NCBI RefSeq assembly: GCF_042695135.1
Contig: NZ_CP170547.1
Span: 1,178,001-1,242,000, forward strand
Origin: Epilithonimonas sp042695135
GTDB lineage: Bacteria > Bacteroidota > Bacteroidia > Flavobacteriales > Weeksellaceae
DNA: 64,000 nt
Reading direction: 5' to 3'
The translations under genes and the position numbers were made by a program. Below the pieces are notes generated by a model that was given only the letters and a program-made list of their open reading frames with translations, made no database searches and was not told the DNA's origin. Within the stretch, counting starts at the first letter, position 1. Every line of letters starts with the position of its first letter. Of the stretch, positions 43,048-51,597 are shown in pieces.

Positions 43048-43875
43048 TTATTCAAATTCTACATAGATCTTTTCGCCTGTGCTCATTCCGAAAAGAGAAG
43101 AAGCACCATTCAAGACGCTGCCTTTATAAATGGTAATTTCCAGCAGATCTGCATCATTGAAAATGACCGAAGATTTCCCGTGGAATTCCTGTTCCCTTTC
43201 CCAGTTGGTAACCACATCGGTATATTGATCCAATATTTTTGATAAGACGATATTCCGGAATTTAACTGTAAAGTTTTCAGAGATCGAAGCGTATTTTTCA
43301 AAAAACTTCCGGCTGATATTGGAAACCACGTTCCCAAAATTATCAATATACATTACCTCACCGATAATCATTTTTTCTGCTTCATTATAGATTGCCCTAG
43401 GGAAAGAGATATCTTTTATGGTTTTAATTTTCCGGCCGATCACTTCCGGCAGCCCGCCTTTGTAAAGATGCATTGCTGCAGGAACAAAAATCTCCGTTGC
43501 AGGAAAAATCACCTTATCATCAAAACGATTATTCAATGTGATTTCATAAACAGCTTCCGGTTTTATATCGAAAAACATCAGATTTGTGATTCCGTTATCG
43601 GCAGAGATGAAATAATGGCCATCAATTTTAGCGATAATATTCTTCCTCGATTTGTGATAAAAGCTATCAACAGCAATGATGTGAATGCTGCCTTCGGGAA
43701 AAAATTTGTAAGCATTTCGGACGATGTAAGCCGTTTGCAAAAGGTTATAGGCCGTAATATTATGGGTGATGTCAACTACCTTTACTTCTTCGCTCCAGCT
43801 TAGGATTTTACCTTTCATACTTGCAACACGATGGTCCACAAGTCCGTAATCTGAAGTGAGGGTGATAACTGACAT
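43048..43875 (-). CDS. SAM hydrolase / hydroxide adenosyltransferase (DUF62)
   Basis: 275 residues. Two-domain fold of the fluorinase-chlorinase family: N-terminal LTSDYGLVDHRVASMKGKI with the conserved Asp, AVDSFYHKSRKNIIAKIDGHYFISADNGI, then a C-terminal beta-barrel. Most family members hydrolyse S-adenosylmethionine to adenosine and methionine; the halide-specific residues of true halogenases cannot be judged from sequence alone. It is divergent from phoH with a small shared promoter region. Confidence 0.85.
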   Translation of the reverse strand: MSVITLTSDYGLVDHRVASMKGKILSWSEEVKVVDITHNITAYNLLQTAYIVRNAYKFFPEGSIHIIAVDSFYHKSRKNIIAKIDGHYFISADNGITNLMFFDIKPEAVYEITLNNRFDDKVIFPATEIFVPAAMHLYKGGLPEVIGRKIKTIKDISFPRAIYNEAEKMIIGEVMYIDNFGNVVSNISRKFFEKYASISENFTVKFRNIVLSKILDQYTDVVTNWEREQEFHGKSSVIFNDADLLEITIYKGSVLNGASSLFGMSTGEKIYVEFE

Positions 43876-43891
43876 ATTCTGATATTTGTTG

Positions 43892-43899
43892 CAAATTTA
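43892..43899 (-). promoter_or_regulatory. Putative -7 box of the SAM hydrolase gene
   Basis: Minus strand reads TAAATTTG (TAnnTTTG), 16 bases before the start. Confidence 0.5.
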
Positions 43900-43920
43900 A
43901 TATAATTCAATTTTTAAAGG

Positions 43921-43976
43921 CTAATATCATATCAAATCTATTCATATATTTGTTAGACTAACCACTAATATGATAT
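43921..43976 (+). promoter_or_regulatory. phoH promoter with two flanking palindromes
   Basis: TATATTTG (43945-43952) is the -7 box. Two near-palindromic 12-mers, CTAATATCATAT (43921-43932) and CTAATATGATAT (43965-43976), flank it 44 bases apart; the second ends at the start codon. They look like an operator pair; the protein that binds is unknown. Confidence 0.5.
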
Positions 43977-44924
43977 ATGTTCGAAATAAATTATGAACTT
44001 GAAGGTATAAACACCAAAACATTTTATGGTGTTCAGAATCAAAATTTCAATCTGATAAAATCCAGTTTTCCGACACTCAAGATCACAGGAAGGGACAATT
44101 TTGTCTTCGCAATGGGAAACAGAGAGACTCTGGACTTGCTGAAGAAAAAACTCGATGATGTCTCGGATTACATTTCCAAACACAATTCTCTCGAAGTAAA
44201 ACAATTAGAATCACTTCTGAAACTTAAGGACGATTCCGAAAAACAATTGGTCTTTGATCAGGATATCATTGTAAAAGGTGTAAACGGGAAAGTCATCAAA
44301 GCAAAAACCACCAATCTTAAAAAACTGGTAAAAGTTTCTGAGAAAAAAGATATGGTCTTTGCCATCGGTCCGGCAGGAACTGGAAAAACTTATACAAGCG
44401 TTGCGCTTGCCGTTCGAGCACTTCGCGATAAGGAAGTCAAAAGGATCATTTTGACAAGGCCGGCCGTAGAAGCTGGTGAAAGTCTCGGTTTTCTTCCCGG
44501 CGATCTTAAGGAAAAGTTGGATCCGTATATGCAGCCGCTTTATGATGCTTTGAGAGATATGATCCCGCATGAAAAGCTGGAAGGTTATATGGAAAAAAGA
44601 ATCATAGAAGTAGCACCTTTGGCATTTATGAGAGGAAGAACGCTGGATGAGGCTTTTGTAATTCTTGATGAAGCTCAGAATACGACTCACTCTCAAATGA
44701 AAATGTTCCTCACCAGAATGGGAATGAATGCAAAATTCATCATTACAGGAGATCCAAGCCAGATCGATTTGCCGAAAAATCAACAGTCCGGACTCAAAGA
44801 ATCTATGACGATTCTGAAAGACGTGGAAGAAATCGGATTCGTTCACCTTACCGAAGAAGATGTGGTAAGACACCCTGTGGTGAAAAAGATCATTATGGCT
44901 TACAATAGTATCGAGAGAAAATAG
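43977..44924 (+). CDS. phoH: PhoH-family ATPase
   Basis: 315 residues. N-terminal domain (about 1-110) of the PhoH/YbeZ type followed by a P-loop ATPase domain: Walker A GPAGTGKT at 131-138, Walker B AFVILDEAQN, and a third motif FIITGDPSQIDLPK. YbeZ-like proteins act in RNA metabolism and ribosome maturation in other bacteria; PhoH is the family name and phosphate control is not implied here. No ybeY follows in the window. Confidence 0.93.
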   Translation: MFEINYELEGINTKTFYGVQNQNFNLIKSSFPTLKITGRDNFVFAMGNRETLDLLKKKLDDVSDYISKHNSLEVKQLESLLKLKDDSEKQLVFDQDIIVKGVNGKVIKAKTTNLKKLVKVSEKKDMVFAIGPAGTGKTYTSVALAVRALRDKEVKRIILTRPAVEAGESLGFLPGDLKEKLDPYMQPLYDALRDMIPHEKLEGYMEKRIIEVAPLAFMRGRTLDEAFVILDEAQNTTHSQMKMFLTRMGMNAKFIITGDPSQIDLPKNQQSGLKESMTILKDVEEIGFVHLTEEDVVRHPVVKKIIMAYNSIERK

Positions 44925-44982
44925 AATTTCTGATTGGTACAAATCTTGGTAGTAATAAAATGAAAATTTAATTTTATAAACT

Positions 44983-45507
44983 ATGAAAAAGATTTTTTTA
45001 GCCGCTGCTATTGCCATTTTTGGCTTTACACAGGCACAGGAAGGATTTAAATTAGGTGCTCATATCGGTGCGCCTACAACTGGCAATTCTGACTTTACGT
45101 TAGGATTGGATGCTGCTTACAGGTGGAATCTTGCAAAAGGTTTTGATTTAGGCGTTGCAACAGGATATTCCCATTTTATAGGTAAGAGTTATGATTATCC
45201 TGGAGGAAGTATCAAAGGTGATGATTTTGGATTTATTCCTGTAGCTGTTTCCGGTAAATATTCATTTAGTGGTGCGCCGATAGCTGTTGGTTTAGATTTA
45301 GGTTATGGTATTTCTACAAATGATAATGTAAACGGTGGTTTATATGCGGTTCCAAAATTCATGTATAATATCTCTGCAGGAGAATTATATATAGGATACC
45401 AAAGCATTTCCGGGAAATATGACAGAGGATACTACAATGATCATCCTGGTATCGGTGACGAAACTGTGGGTGCTGTGATCGTAGGTTTTAATTTCAATCT
45501 GAAATAA
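44983..45507 (+). CDS. Outer-membrane beta-barrel protein
   Basis: 174 residues. Signal peptide (1-18, ending TQAQ) and a series of alternating amphipathic strands with aromatic girdle residues (KLGAHIGAPTTG, LGLDAAYRWNL, GVATGYSHFIGK, PVAVSGKYSF, VGLDLGYGIS, YAVPKFMYNI, LYIGYQS), ending in a strand with terminal aromatic-Asn (VIVGFNFNLK) as expected for the BAM signal. Probably an 8-stranded barrel. Function unknown. Its own terminator follows. Confidence 0.75.
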   Translation: MKKIFLAAAIAIFGFTQAQEGFKLGAHIGAPTTGNSDFTLGLDAAYRWNLAKGFDLGVATGYSHFIGKSYDYPGGSIKGDDFGFIPVAVSGKYSFSGAPIAVGLDLGYGISTNDNVNGGLYAVPKFMYNISAGELYIGYQSISGKYDRGYYNDHPGIGDETVGAVIVGFNFNLK

Positions 45508-45526
45508 ACTTCTTTATTAAATAAAT

Positions 45527-45556
45527 AAAACTCCGGTAGAAATGCCGGAGTTTTTT
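45527..45556 (+). terminator. Terminator after the beta-barrel gene
   Basis: Stem AAAACTCCGG / CCGGAGTTTT with a T-run. Confidence 0.85.
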
Positions 45557-45680
45557 GTTTTTATATTTTTAGGTATTAAAAATTGTTAATTATTCTCTGT
45601 TCTGATTTCTTATGTTGTCTTCAACTTGGATTAACTAATAAAAAATCTGTATTTTCGCAACCAAAGTAAATCTTATATAA

Positions 45681-46532
45681 ATGAGTAAATCTATCGAAGA
45701 GTTGAAAAGCCTTTCAACGCAGATCAGAAGGGACATTCTAAGAATGGTTCACGCTGTAAACAGCGGTCATCCAGGAGGTTCTCTTGGCTGCACAGAATAT
45801 TTCGTAGCACTTTATGGGGAAGTTTTGAACTACAAATTACCTTTTACAATGGAAGGTAAGAACGAGGATCTTTTCTTCCTTTCCAACGGGCATATTTCGC
45901 CGGTGTTTTATAGTACTTTGGCAAGATTCGGATTTTTTCCGGTTGCAGAACTGGCAACTTTCAGAAAACTGAATTCAAGATTACAAGGCCACCCAACAAC
46001 ACACGAAGGTCTGCCAGGAATCAGAGTAGCATCAGGATCTTTGGGTCAAGGTCTTTCTGTGGCTTTAGGTGCAGCTCAAGGCAAAAAGCTAGATGGAGAT
46101 GATTCTTTAGTTTACACACTTCACGGCGATGGCGAGTTGCAGGAAGGTCAAAATTGGGAAGCGTTTATGTATGGCGCAGCCAAAAAAGTAGATAACATCA
46201 TCGCAACCATAGATTATAACGGAAGACAAATCGACGGTGATACAGATGTTGTATTATCATTAGGAGATTTGAGAGGAAAATTAGAAGCATTCGGTTGGTT
46301 GGTTCTGGAAGAAAAAAACGGTAACGATCTGGAAGCGGTTATTGGAATCCTTAACAAAGCGAAATCAGAAACCGGAAACGGAAAACCTGTAGCAATTCTA
46401 CTTCATACAGAAATGGGAAGCGGGATAGATTATATGATGGGAAGTCATTCCTGGCACGGAAAAGCGCCGAATGACGAGCAGTTGGACACCGCTTTCAAAC
46501 AATTATATCTTGAAGCACCAGCTGATTATTAA
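45681..46532 (+). CDS. Transketolase, N-terminal subunit
   Basis: Half of a split transketolase, 283 residues. Thiamin diphosphate motif LHGDGELQEGQNWEAFMY...NIIATIDYN (GDG-x(~25)-N) is complete, and VNSGHPGGSLGCTEYF near the N-terminus binds the cofactor phosphates. It moves two-carbon units between sugar phosphates in the non-oxidative pentose phosphate pathway, only together with the C-terminal half encoded next (21-base gap). Confidence 0.95.
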   Translation: MSKSIEELKSLSTQIRRDILRMVHAVNSGHPGGSLGCTEYFVALYGEVLNYKLPFTMEGKNEDLFFLSNGHISPVFYSTLARFGFFPVAELATFRKLNSRLQGHPTTHEGLPGIRVASGSLGQGLSVALGAAQGKKLDGDDSLVYTLHGDGELQEGQNWEAFMYGAAKKVDNIIATIDYNGRQIDGDTDVVLSLGDLRGKLEAFGWLVLEEKNGNDLEAVIGILNKAKSETGNGKPVAILLHTEMGSGIDYMMGSHSWHGKAPNDEQLDTAFKQLYLEAPADY

Positions 46533-46553
46533 TCTGTTACAACTACAATCAAA

Positions 46554-47507
46554 ATGAAATATACATACACAGAAAAAAAAGATACACGTTCTGGCTTCGG
46601 AGCTGGTTTGGCAGAATTGGCTGATACCAACCCAAATGTTGTCGCACTTTGCGCGGATTTGATAGGCTCTCTGAAGATGGAAAAATTTATTGAAAAAGCA
46701 CCGGAGAGATTTTTCCAGACTGGTATTGCAGAAGCGAATATGATGGGCTTGGCAGCTGGACTTACCATCAACGGGAAGATTCCTTTCGCCGGGACTTTTG
46801 CCAACTTTGCAACATCCAGAGTTTATGACCAGATCCGTCAATCGATTGCTTATTCCAATAAAAATGTAAAAATTGCAGCTTCCCACGCAGGCGTAACTTT
46901 AGGGGAAGATGGCGCAACACACCAGGTTTTGGAAGATATCGGAATGATGAAAATGCTTCCGGGGATGACGGTTATCAATCCTTGCGATTACAACCAGACC
47001 AAAGCGGCAACTTTAGCCGCAGCAGCACACGAAGGTTCTGTTTATCTTAGATTTGGCCGTCCTGTGGTTCCGGTTTTCATTCCCGAAGATATGCCTTTCG
47101 AGATTGGAAAAGGAATTTTGCTGCAGGAAGGAACAGACGTTACAATTGTTGCAACCGGACACTTGGTTTGGGAATCTTTACTGGCAGCGGACGAGTTGGA
47201 GAAAGAAGGCATCTCTTGTGAGATCATCAATATACACACGATCAAACCTTTGGATGAAGAGATTATCTTGAAATCTGTAGAAAAAACAGGCAAAATTGTT
47301 TCCGCAGAAGAGCACAATTTCCTTGGCGGATTGGGCGAATCAATCGCCGGAGTTTTAGCCAGAAGAAGACCAACACCTCAGGAATTTGTGGCCGTTCACG
47401 ATACTTTCGGAGAATCAGGAACGCCTGCAGAACTGATGAAAAAATATCAGATCGATGCAGAAGCTGTCATAAAAGCAGTAAAGAGAATCATCGACAGAAC
47501 AAAATAA
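46554..47507 (+). CDS. Transketolase, C-terminal subunit
   Basis: 317 residues: pyrimidine-binding domain (TRSGFGAGLAELADTNPNVVALCADL; ERFFQTGIAEANMMGLAAGL, with the Glu that activates the cofactor) and the C-terminal domain (EEHNFLGGLGESIAGVLA). Partner of the preceding gene; split transketolases are usual in many Bacteroidota, Firmicutes and Archaea. Terminator follows. Confidence 0.95.
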   Translation: MKYTYTEKKDTRSGFGAGLAELADTNPNVVALCADLIGSLKMEKFIEKAPERFFQTGIAEANMMGLAAGLTINGKIPFAGTFANFATSRVYDQIRQSIAYSNKNVKIAASHAGVTLGEDGATHQVLEDIGMMKMLPGMTVINPCDYNQTKAATLAAAAHEGSVYLRFGRPVVPVFIPEDMPFEIGKGILLQEGTDVTIVATGHLVWESLLAADELEKEGISCEIINIHTIKPLDEEIILKSVEKTGKIVSAEEHNFLGGLGESIAGVLARRRPTPQEFVAVHDTFGESGTPAELMKKYQIDAEAVIKAVKRIIDRTK

Positions 47508-47525
47508 TTGATTCATTATCCATAC

Positions 47526-47551
47526 AAAATCCACCTTTCCCGGTGGATTTT
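47526..47551 (+). terminator. Terminator after the transketolase genes
   Basis: Perfect stem AAAATCCACC / GGTGGATTTT with loop TTTCCC and a T-run. Confidence 0.9.
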
Positions 47552-47569
47552 TTGTTTGCAGAATTTTTA

Positions 47570-47685
47570 GAAGCCTAATCCCGCCTCGTCCTTAGACGAG
47601 ATTGCAATCTTTTTTGCAGACCATTCCAGATAAAAAGAACCGAAGACCAGGCAAAAAAGGATTTCCACTGCAATCGGGGCTATGG
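47570..47685 (-). repeat. Dispersed inverted-repeat element, copy C
   Basis: Arm AGAAGCCTAATCCCGCC...GCAATCTTTTTTGC (47570-47618) and arm GCAAAAAAGGATTTCCACTG then CAATCGGGGCTATGG (47651-47685). AAGCCTAATCCC end faces the transketolase gene, beyond its terminator. The 358-base gap 47508-47865 holds only the terminator, this element and a promoter. Confidence 0.85.
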
Positions 47686-47860
47686 GTTTTGTCATCCAAA
47701 TAAAATTTTTCAGATCGGTTGAACATTCTAAAAAATCTGCGAGAGGAATTTTTTTGATAACCAATTTTGTCGAAGTTGACTTATAAGTTTAAAAGATTAG
47801 AATTAATTAAATATTCGTGTGCTTTGTGTTCAAATATTTTCTACTAAACAAAAACTTAAG

Positions 47861-47868
47861 TAATTTTG
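47861..47868 (+). promoter_or_regulatory. Putative -7 box next to a start codon
   Basis: TAATTTTG (TAnnTTTG) ends three bases before the ATG at 47872. The predicted transcription start would be at or near the start codon, giving a leaderless mRNA. Confidence 0.45.
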
Positions 47869-47871
47869 AAA

Positions 47872-48795
47872 ATGCTTCAGATCCCGGAACATAAAATCCC
47901 AATTATCGAAATTGAAACCGATTTTGATATCAAGATTTTTATCAAAAGAGAAGACCTTATCCATCCAAAAATTTCCGGAAACAAATTCTGGAAGCTCTTC
48001 TTCAATGTCAATCAATATCTGGAATCAAAACCTGAAAAACCTTTGCTGATTACTTTTGGCGGCGCGTTTTCCAATCATATTGCGTCGGTTTCTGCTTTCG
48101 GGAAAGAGTTTGAAATCCCGACAATCGGGATCATCCGAGGAAACGAACTGGAAAATAACTGGCAGGAAAATCCAACACTTTCCGAAGCCTCAAAAAACGG
48201 AATGCAGTTTCATTTTGTATCAAGAGAAGATTATCAGAATAAAGAAGAACTAGCCGAAGAATTTTCAAAGAAATATCCAGATTCCCTGATAATTCCGGAA
48301 GGTGGAAGTAATGAATCGGCGGTTGAAGGTGTCCAGTATATGCTTGGAAATGACACCAAAGATTTTGATTATCTTTGCACGGCTGTTGGAACCGGCGGAA
48401 CAATTGCGGGAATTTCCAGGTTTGCAGAAGATCACCAGAAGGTTTTGGGCATAAAAGTGGTAAGAGATGATTCCCTGGAAAAAACCATTGTAGAGTGGAG
48501 TAGGAAAGACAATTTTGAATTAAAAGAAGCCGATGAAAACCGCTACGGTAAAATATCGGATGAGAATGTCCGTTTTATAAATTGGTTCTTTGAGGAATAT
48601 CAGGTTCCGCTGGATCCGATCTATACAGGGAAAATGATGCAGACTATTTTTGAACTGGCAGAAAAAGAATTTTTCCCAAAAAGTTCGAAGATATTGGCAT
48701 TTCATACCGGAGGATTGCAAGGCATAAAAGGAGCGAATCTCTTGCTAAAAAATAAAGGAAGAGATTTGATTAATTTTGAAAAATTTCTATTTTGA
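47872..48795 (+). CDS. PLP-dependent D-cysteine desulfhydrase / ACC deaminase-family enzyme
   Basis: 307 residues from the ATG at 47872; a TTG six bases earlier is part of the promoter box. Fold type II PLP enzyme: PLP lysine in HPKISGNKFWKLFFN, substrate-binding TFGGAFSNHIASVSAFGKE, and the phosphate-binding GTGGTIAGI. Members either desulfurate D-cysteine or open the ring of 1-aminocyclopropane-1-carboxylate; which one applies here needs key residue comparison. Orphan gene flanked by repeat copies C and D. Confidence 0.85.
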   Translation: MLQIPEHKIPIIEIETDFDIKIFIKREDLIHPKISGNKFWKLFFNVNQYLESKPEKPLLITFGGAFSNHIASVSAFGKEFEIPTIGIIRGNELENNWQENPTLSEASKNGMQFHFVSREDYQNKEELAEEFSKKYPDSLIIPEGGSNESAVEGVQYMLGNDTKDFDYLCTAVGTGGTIAGISRFAEDHQKVLGIKVVRDDSLEKTIVEWSRKDNFELKEADENRYGKISDENVRFINWFFEEYQVPLDPIYTGKMMQTIFELAEKEFFPKSSKILAFHTGGLQGIKGANLLLKNKGRDLINFEKFLF

Positions 48796-48819
48796 GATAA
48801 GTTTCAAAATAGATAGAAA

Positions 48820-48929
48820 CCATAGCCCCGATAGTAGCGGCATCCTTTTTTGTCTTTACGGAAAGGTTCTATTAATGATAAAACCTTGAAGACAAAAAAG
48901 ATATAGCGGATAGCGGGATTAAGCTCCTG
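48820..48929 (+). repeat. Dispersed inverted-repeat element, copy D
   Basis: Left arm CCATAGCCCCGATAGTAGCG then GCATCCTTTTTTGTC (48820-), right arm GACAAAAAAGATATAGCGGA then TAGCGGGATTAAGCTCCTG (to 48929). The central GACAAAAAAG / CTTTTTTGTC pair is perfect. The only copy whose AGCCC end, not the AGCT end, faces the upstream gene. Confidence 0.85.
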
Positions 48930-48960
48930 AAAAAATTAAAATATTTTGTAAAAAATAAAT

Positions 48961-50025
48961 ATGAGAAAGTTATTAGTGATTGGTTTTGTAAGTGTTTTAG
49001 GATTTGTAAAAGCACAAACCTGGAAAACGGAAGACCAGTACATCCAGAAATTTGCACCGTATGCAGTGGAAGAAATGGAGAAATATAAGATCCCGGCGAG
49101 TATTACTCTTGCGCAGGGACTTTTAGAAACCGGAGGCGGACAAAGTATTCTTGCACAACAGGGAAGAAACCATTTCGGGATCAAATGCAAGGAAGACTGG
49201 ACGGGGAAAACGATGAAATATACGGATGATGCTCCAAATGAATGTTTCCGGGTTTATGATGATCCAAAGCAATCCTATGAAGACCATTCGGTTTTCCTGG
49301 CAACCAGAAAATATTACACAAAACTTTTTGACCTGGATCCAAAAGATTACAGAGCCTGGGCACACGGTCTGAAAAAAGCAGGTTATGCAACCAATCCGAG
49401 GTATGCTTATATTCTGATCGATAAGATTGAGAAATACAAACTGTATGAGTTTGACAATACAAGTAAAGATCAGGTCTATTATGCAATCCTGAAAATGTAT
49501 CCCGGACTGAATAATGATGCAGTTTTTATGGCTCAGCTTGGTCAGGAAAAACAGAATGATAAAGTGACGCCGCCAACCATAAAAGTGGATTATACACAAG
49601 GTTCGTACGCAAAGCAGCAAAGTCAGATTTCTGAAATCGTAGATTCTAAAACAAAAGCAGCACTTCTGAAAAATATCCTCGTGAAAAATCATCCGAACGA
49701 TGGTTTGAAATTTTTTGTAATGCCAGTGGATGCCGATATTTCTGAAATTTCGAAAAAATTCGGGATCAGCGAAAAGCGTCTGATGAAGTACAACGAATTG
49801 GAAAGTCCTAAACTGGCAAAGAATGATATCATCTTCCTGGAAGGTAAAAATTCATCTGGAAATACGGCAACTTACAAAGCCGGGATCGGTGAGACAATGC
49901 ACGATATTGCTCAGAAATTTGGTGTAAAACTGAAAAAATTATATTCTAAAAACAGAATGGACGCGGGGCAAGAACCAAAAGCAGGACAACTGATTTATCT
50001 GCAAAGCAAAAAACCGAGATCTTAG
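48961..50025 (+). CDS. Secreted glucosaminidase with two LysM-like domains
   Basis: 354 residues. Signal peptide (1-18, ending VKAQ), then a glucosaminidase (GH73-like) domain about 25-165: PASITLAQGLLETGGGQS with the catalytic Glu, NHFGIKCKEDW, and AGYATNPRYAYILIDKIEKY. After a linker, two LysM-type repeats (about 225-285: ISEISKKFGISEKRLMKYN; 305-350: GETMHDIAQKFGVKLKKLYS) for peptidoglycan binding. Likely a cell-wall hydrolase in growth or separation. The upstream gap holds repeat copy D. Confidence 0.9.
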   Translation: MRKLLVIGFVSVLGFVKAQTWKTEDQYIQKFAPYAVEEMEKYKIPASITLAQGLLETGGGQSILAQQGRNHFGIKCKEDWTGKTMKYTDDAPNECFRVYDDPKQSYEDHSVFLATRKYYTKLFDLDPKDYRAWAHGLKKAGYATNPRYAYILIDKIEKYKLYEFDNTSKDQVYYAILKMYPGLNNDAVFMAQLGQEKQNDKVTPPTIKVDYTQGSYAKQQSQISEIVDSKTKAALLKNILVKNHPNDGLKFFVMPVDADISEISKKFGISEKRLMKYNELESPKLAKNDIIFLEGKNSSGNTATYKAGIGETMHDIAQKFGVKLKKLYSKNRMDAGQEPKAGQLIYLQSKKPRS

Positions 50026-50090
50026 AGTTTAAAAACTAGATGTTAGAAATTAGATATTAACTATCAACCACCACCAACAACTATCAACTA
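50026..50090. repeat. TAGATGTTAGAA-type and GTTG-type repeats before hemL
   Basis: Two sequence words in the 67-base gap: TAGATGTTAGAAATTAGATA (50038-50057; its complement-like form occurs at about 4015-4048) and CAACCACCACCAACAACTAT (from 50064), the complement of the GTTG family. Confidence 0.6.
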
Positions 50091-50092
50091 AA

Positions 50093-51373
50093 ATGTTATA
50101 TCAAAGAAGTTCAGCGCTTTTTGAAGAAGCGTACAAATATATTCCGGGCGGTGTGAATTCGCCGGTTCGTGCCTTCAAATCTGTGGGTGGCGTTCCACTT
50201 TTTATGAAATCTGCGAAAGGTGCTTATCTCACAGACGAAGACGACAGAACTTACATCGATTACATCAATTCCTGGGGACCTGCCATTTTGGGACATACCC
50301 ATCCAGAAGTTTTGGAAGCTCTGAAATCTCAGGCTGAGAAAGGATTTTCTTTCGGAACACCAACGGAACTGGAAACGGAAATTGCAAAATATATCGTAGA
50401 AAACGTCCCGAATATCGACCAGATCAGAATGGTTTCTTCCGGAACCGAAGCTTGTATGAGTGCGATTCGCCTGGCAAGAGGTTATACAGGAAGAGAAAAG
50501 ATCATCAAGTTCGAAGGCTGCTACCACGGACACTCAGATTCGTTTTTGATTCAGGCGGGAAGTGGCGCTGCAACATTTGGAAGCCCCAATTCTCCGGGTG
50601 TAACGCAGGGGACAGCAAAAGATACTTTGCTTGCAGAATACAATAATTTTGAACAGGTTGAAGATCTTTTCAAATCTAATCCTGAGCAGATCGCTGCGAT
50701 CATTGTAGAACCAATTGCCGGAAATATGGGCTGCATTTTGCCGGAAAATAACTTCCTTCAGAATCTTAGAAAAATCTGTGATGAGAATGGAACGGTATTG
50801 ATCTTTGATGAGGTGATGACCGGTTTCCGATTGGCATTTGGCGGTGCTCAGGAATTATTGAACGTGAAAGCTGATTTGGTAACTTTCGGAAAAGTAATTG
50901 GCGGCGGATTGCCGGTTGGTGCTTTTGCGGGACGAAACGAGATTATGAATTATCTTTCGCCGAGAGGAAATGTTTACCAGGCCGGAACTCTGAGCGGGAA
51001 TCCTTTAGCAATGAGAGCAGGACTCAAAACTCTACAATTGATAAAACAAGATCCGGATTTCTACAAAAAATTAGATAAAACAACGGAAACCTTAGATTTT
51101 GAAATTGGTAAAATCCTGAACGAAAAAGGAATCAAACACAGAATCAACAGAAAAGGAAGTATGATGTCGATTTTTTTCAACGTCGCTTCTGTAAGCAATT
51201 TTAATGAAGTTAATAATTCTGATATCGGGATATTTAATAACTTATTTCATCAGGTTTTGGAGCAAGGAATTTATCTTCCGCCAAGTGGGTATGAAACCTG
51301 GTTTATTTCGTCTGCCATCGGCGATACGGAGATTGATAAAACTTTGGAAGCTTTTAGAAATTTCCAATACTAA
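50093..51373 (+). CDS. hemL: Glutamate-1-semialdehyde 2,1-aminomutase
   Basis: Makes 5-aminolevulinate in the C5 heme pathway. 426 residues, class III aminotransferase fold. Substrate/cofactor motifs: GGVNSPVRAFKSVGG, EGCYHGHSDSFLIQAGSGAATFG, IIFDEVMTGFRLAFGG, and the PLP lysine in VTFGKVIGGGLPVGAF. Length and motifs are normal. Terminator follows; shares the theme of heme synthesis with hemJ. Confidence 0.97.
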   Translation: MLYQRSSALFEEAYKYIPGGVNSPVRAFKSVGGVPLFMKSAKGAYLTDEDDRTYIDYINSWGPAILGHTHPEVLEALKSQAEKGFSFGTPTELETEIAKYIVENVPNIDQIRMVSSGTEACMSAIRLARGYTGREKIIKFEGCYHGHSDSFLIQAGSGAATFGSPNSPGVTQGTAKDTLLAEYNNFEQVEDLFKSNPEQIAAIIVEPIAGNMGCILPENNFLQNLRKICDENGTVLIFDEVMTGFRLAFGGAQELLNVKADLVTFGKVIGGGLPVGAFAGRNEIMNYLSPRGNVYQAGTLSGNPLAMRAGLKTLQLIKQDPDFYKKLDKTTETLDFEIGKILNEKGIKHRINRKGSMMSIFFNVASVSNFNEVNNSDIGIFNNLFHQVLEQGIYLPPSGYETWFISSAIGDTEIDKTLEAFRNFQY

Positions 51374-51375
51374 AT

Positions 51376-51407
51376 AAAAAACACTTTCTGACTGGAAAGT
51401 GTTTTTT
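51376..51407 (+). terminator. Terminator after hemL
   Basis: Perfect stem AAAAAACACTTTC / GAAAGTGTTTTTT. The following 190 bases up to 51597 hold a weaker hairpin around 51553-51593 and no gene. Confidence 0.9.
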
Positions 51408-51597
51408 GATAATAATAACGCTTAAAAATTGCGGATTATATTTTAATAACTAAATATTTTTTGAAATTGATTTAAAATAATTCATTATTTATTTTTTATT
51501 AATTAAAATAAAGCGTAGTTTAGCGGTTCTATAATGAAATTTGTTTTTCGTTAAAAGCCGTTCTTTTTCGGAGGACGGTTTTTTTTGTTGTCAAAAA

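Noticed and set aside
44211..45017. 268-codon minus-strand open frame opposite phoH
   Set aside because: It is antisense to a clear PhoH gene; composition (Phe, His, Ser and Ile-rich) is what the shadow of an AT-rich gene gives.
49123..49692. 189-codon minus-strand open frame opposite the glucosaminidase gene
   Set aside because: Antisense to a gene with clear signal peptide and catalytic motifs.
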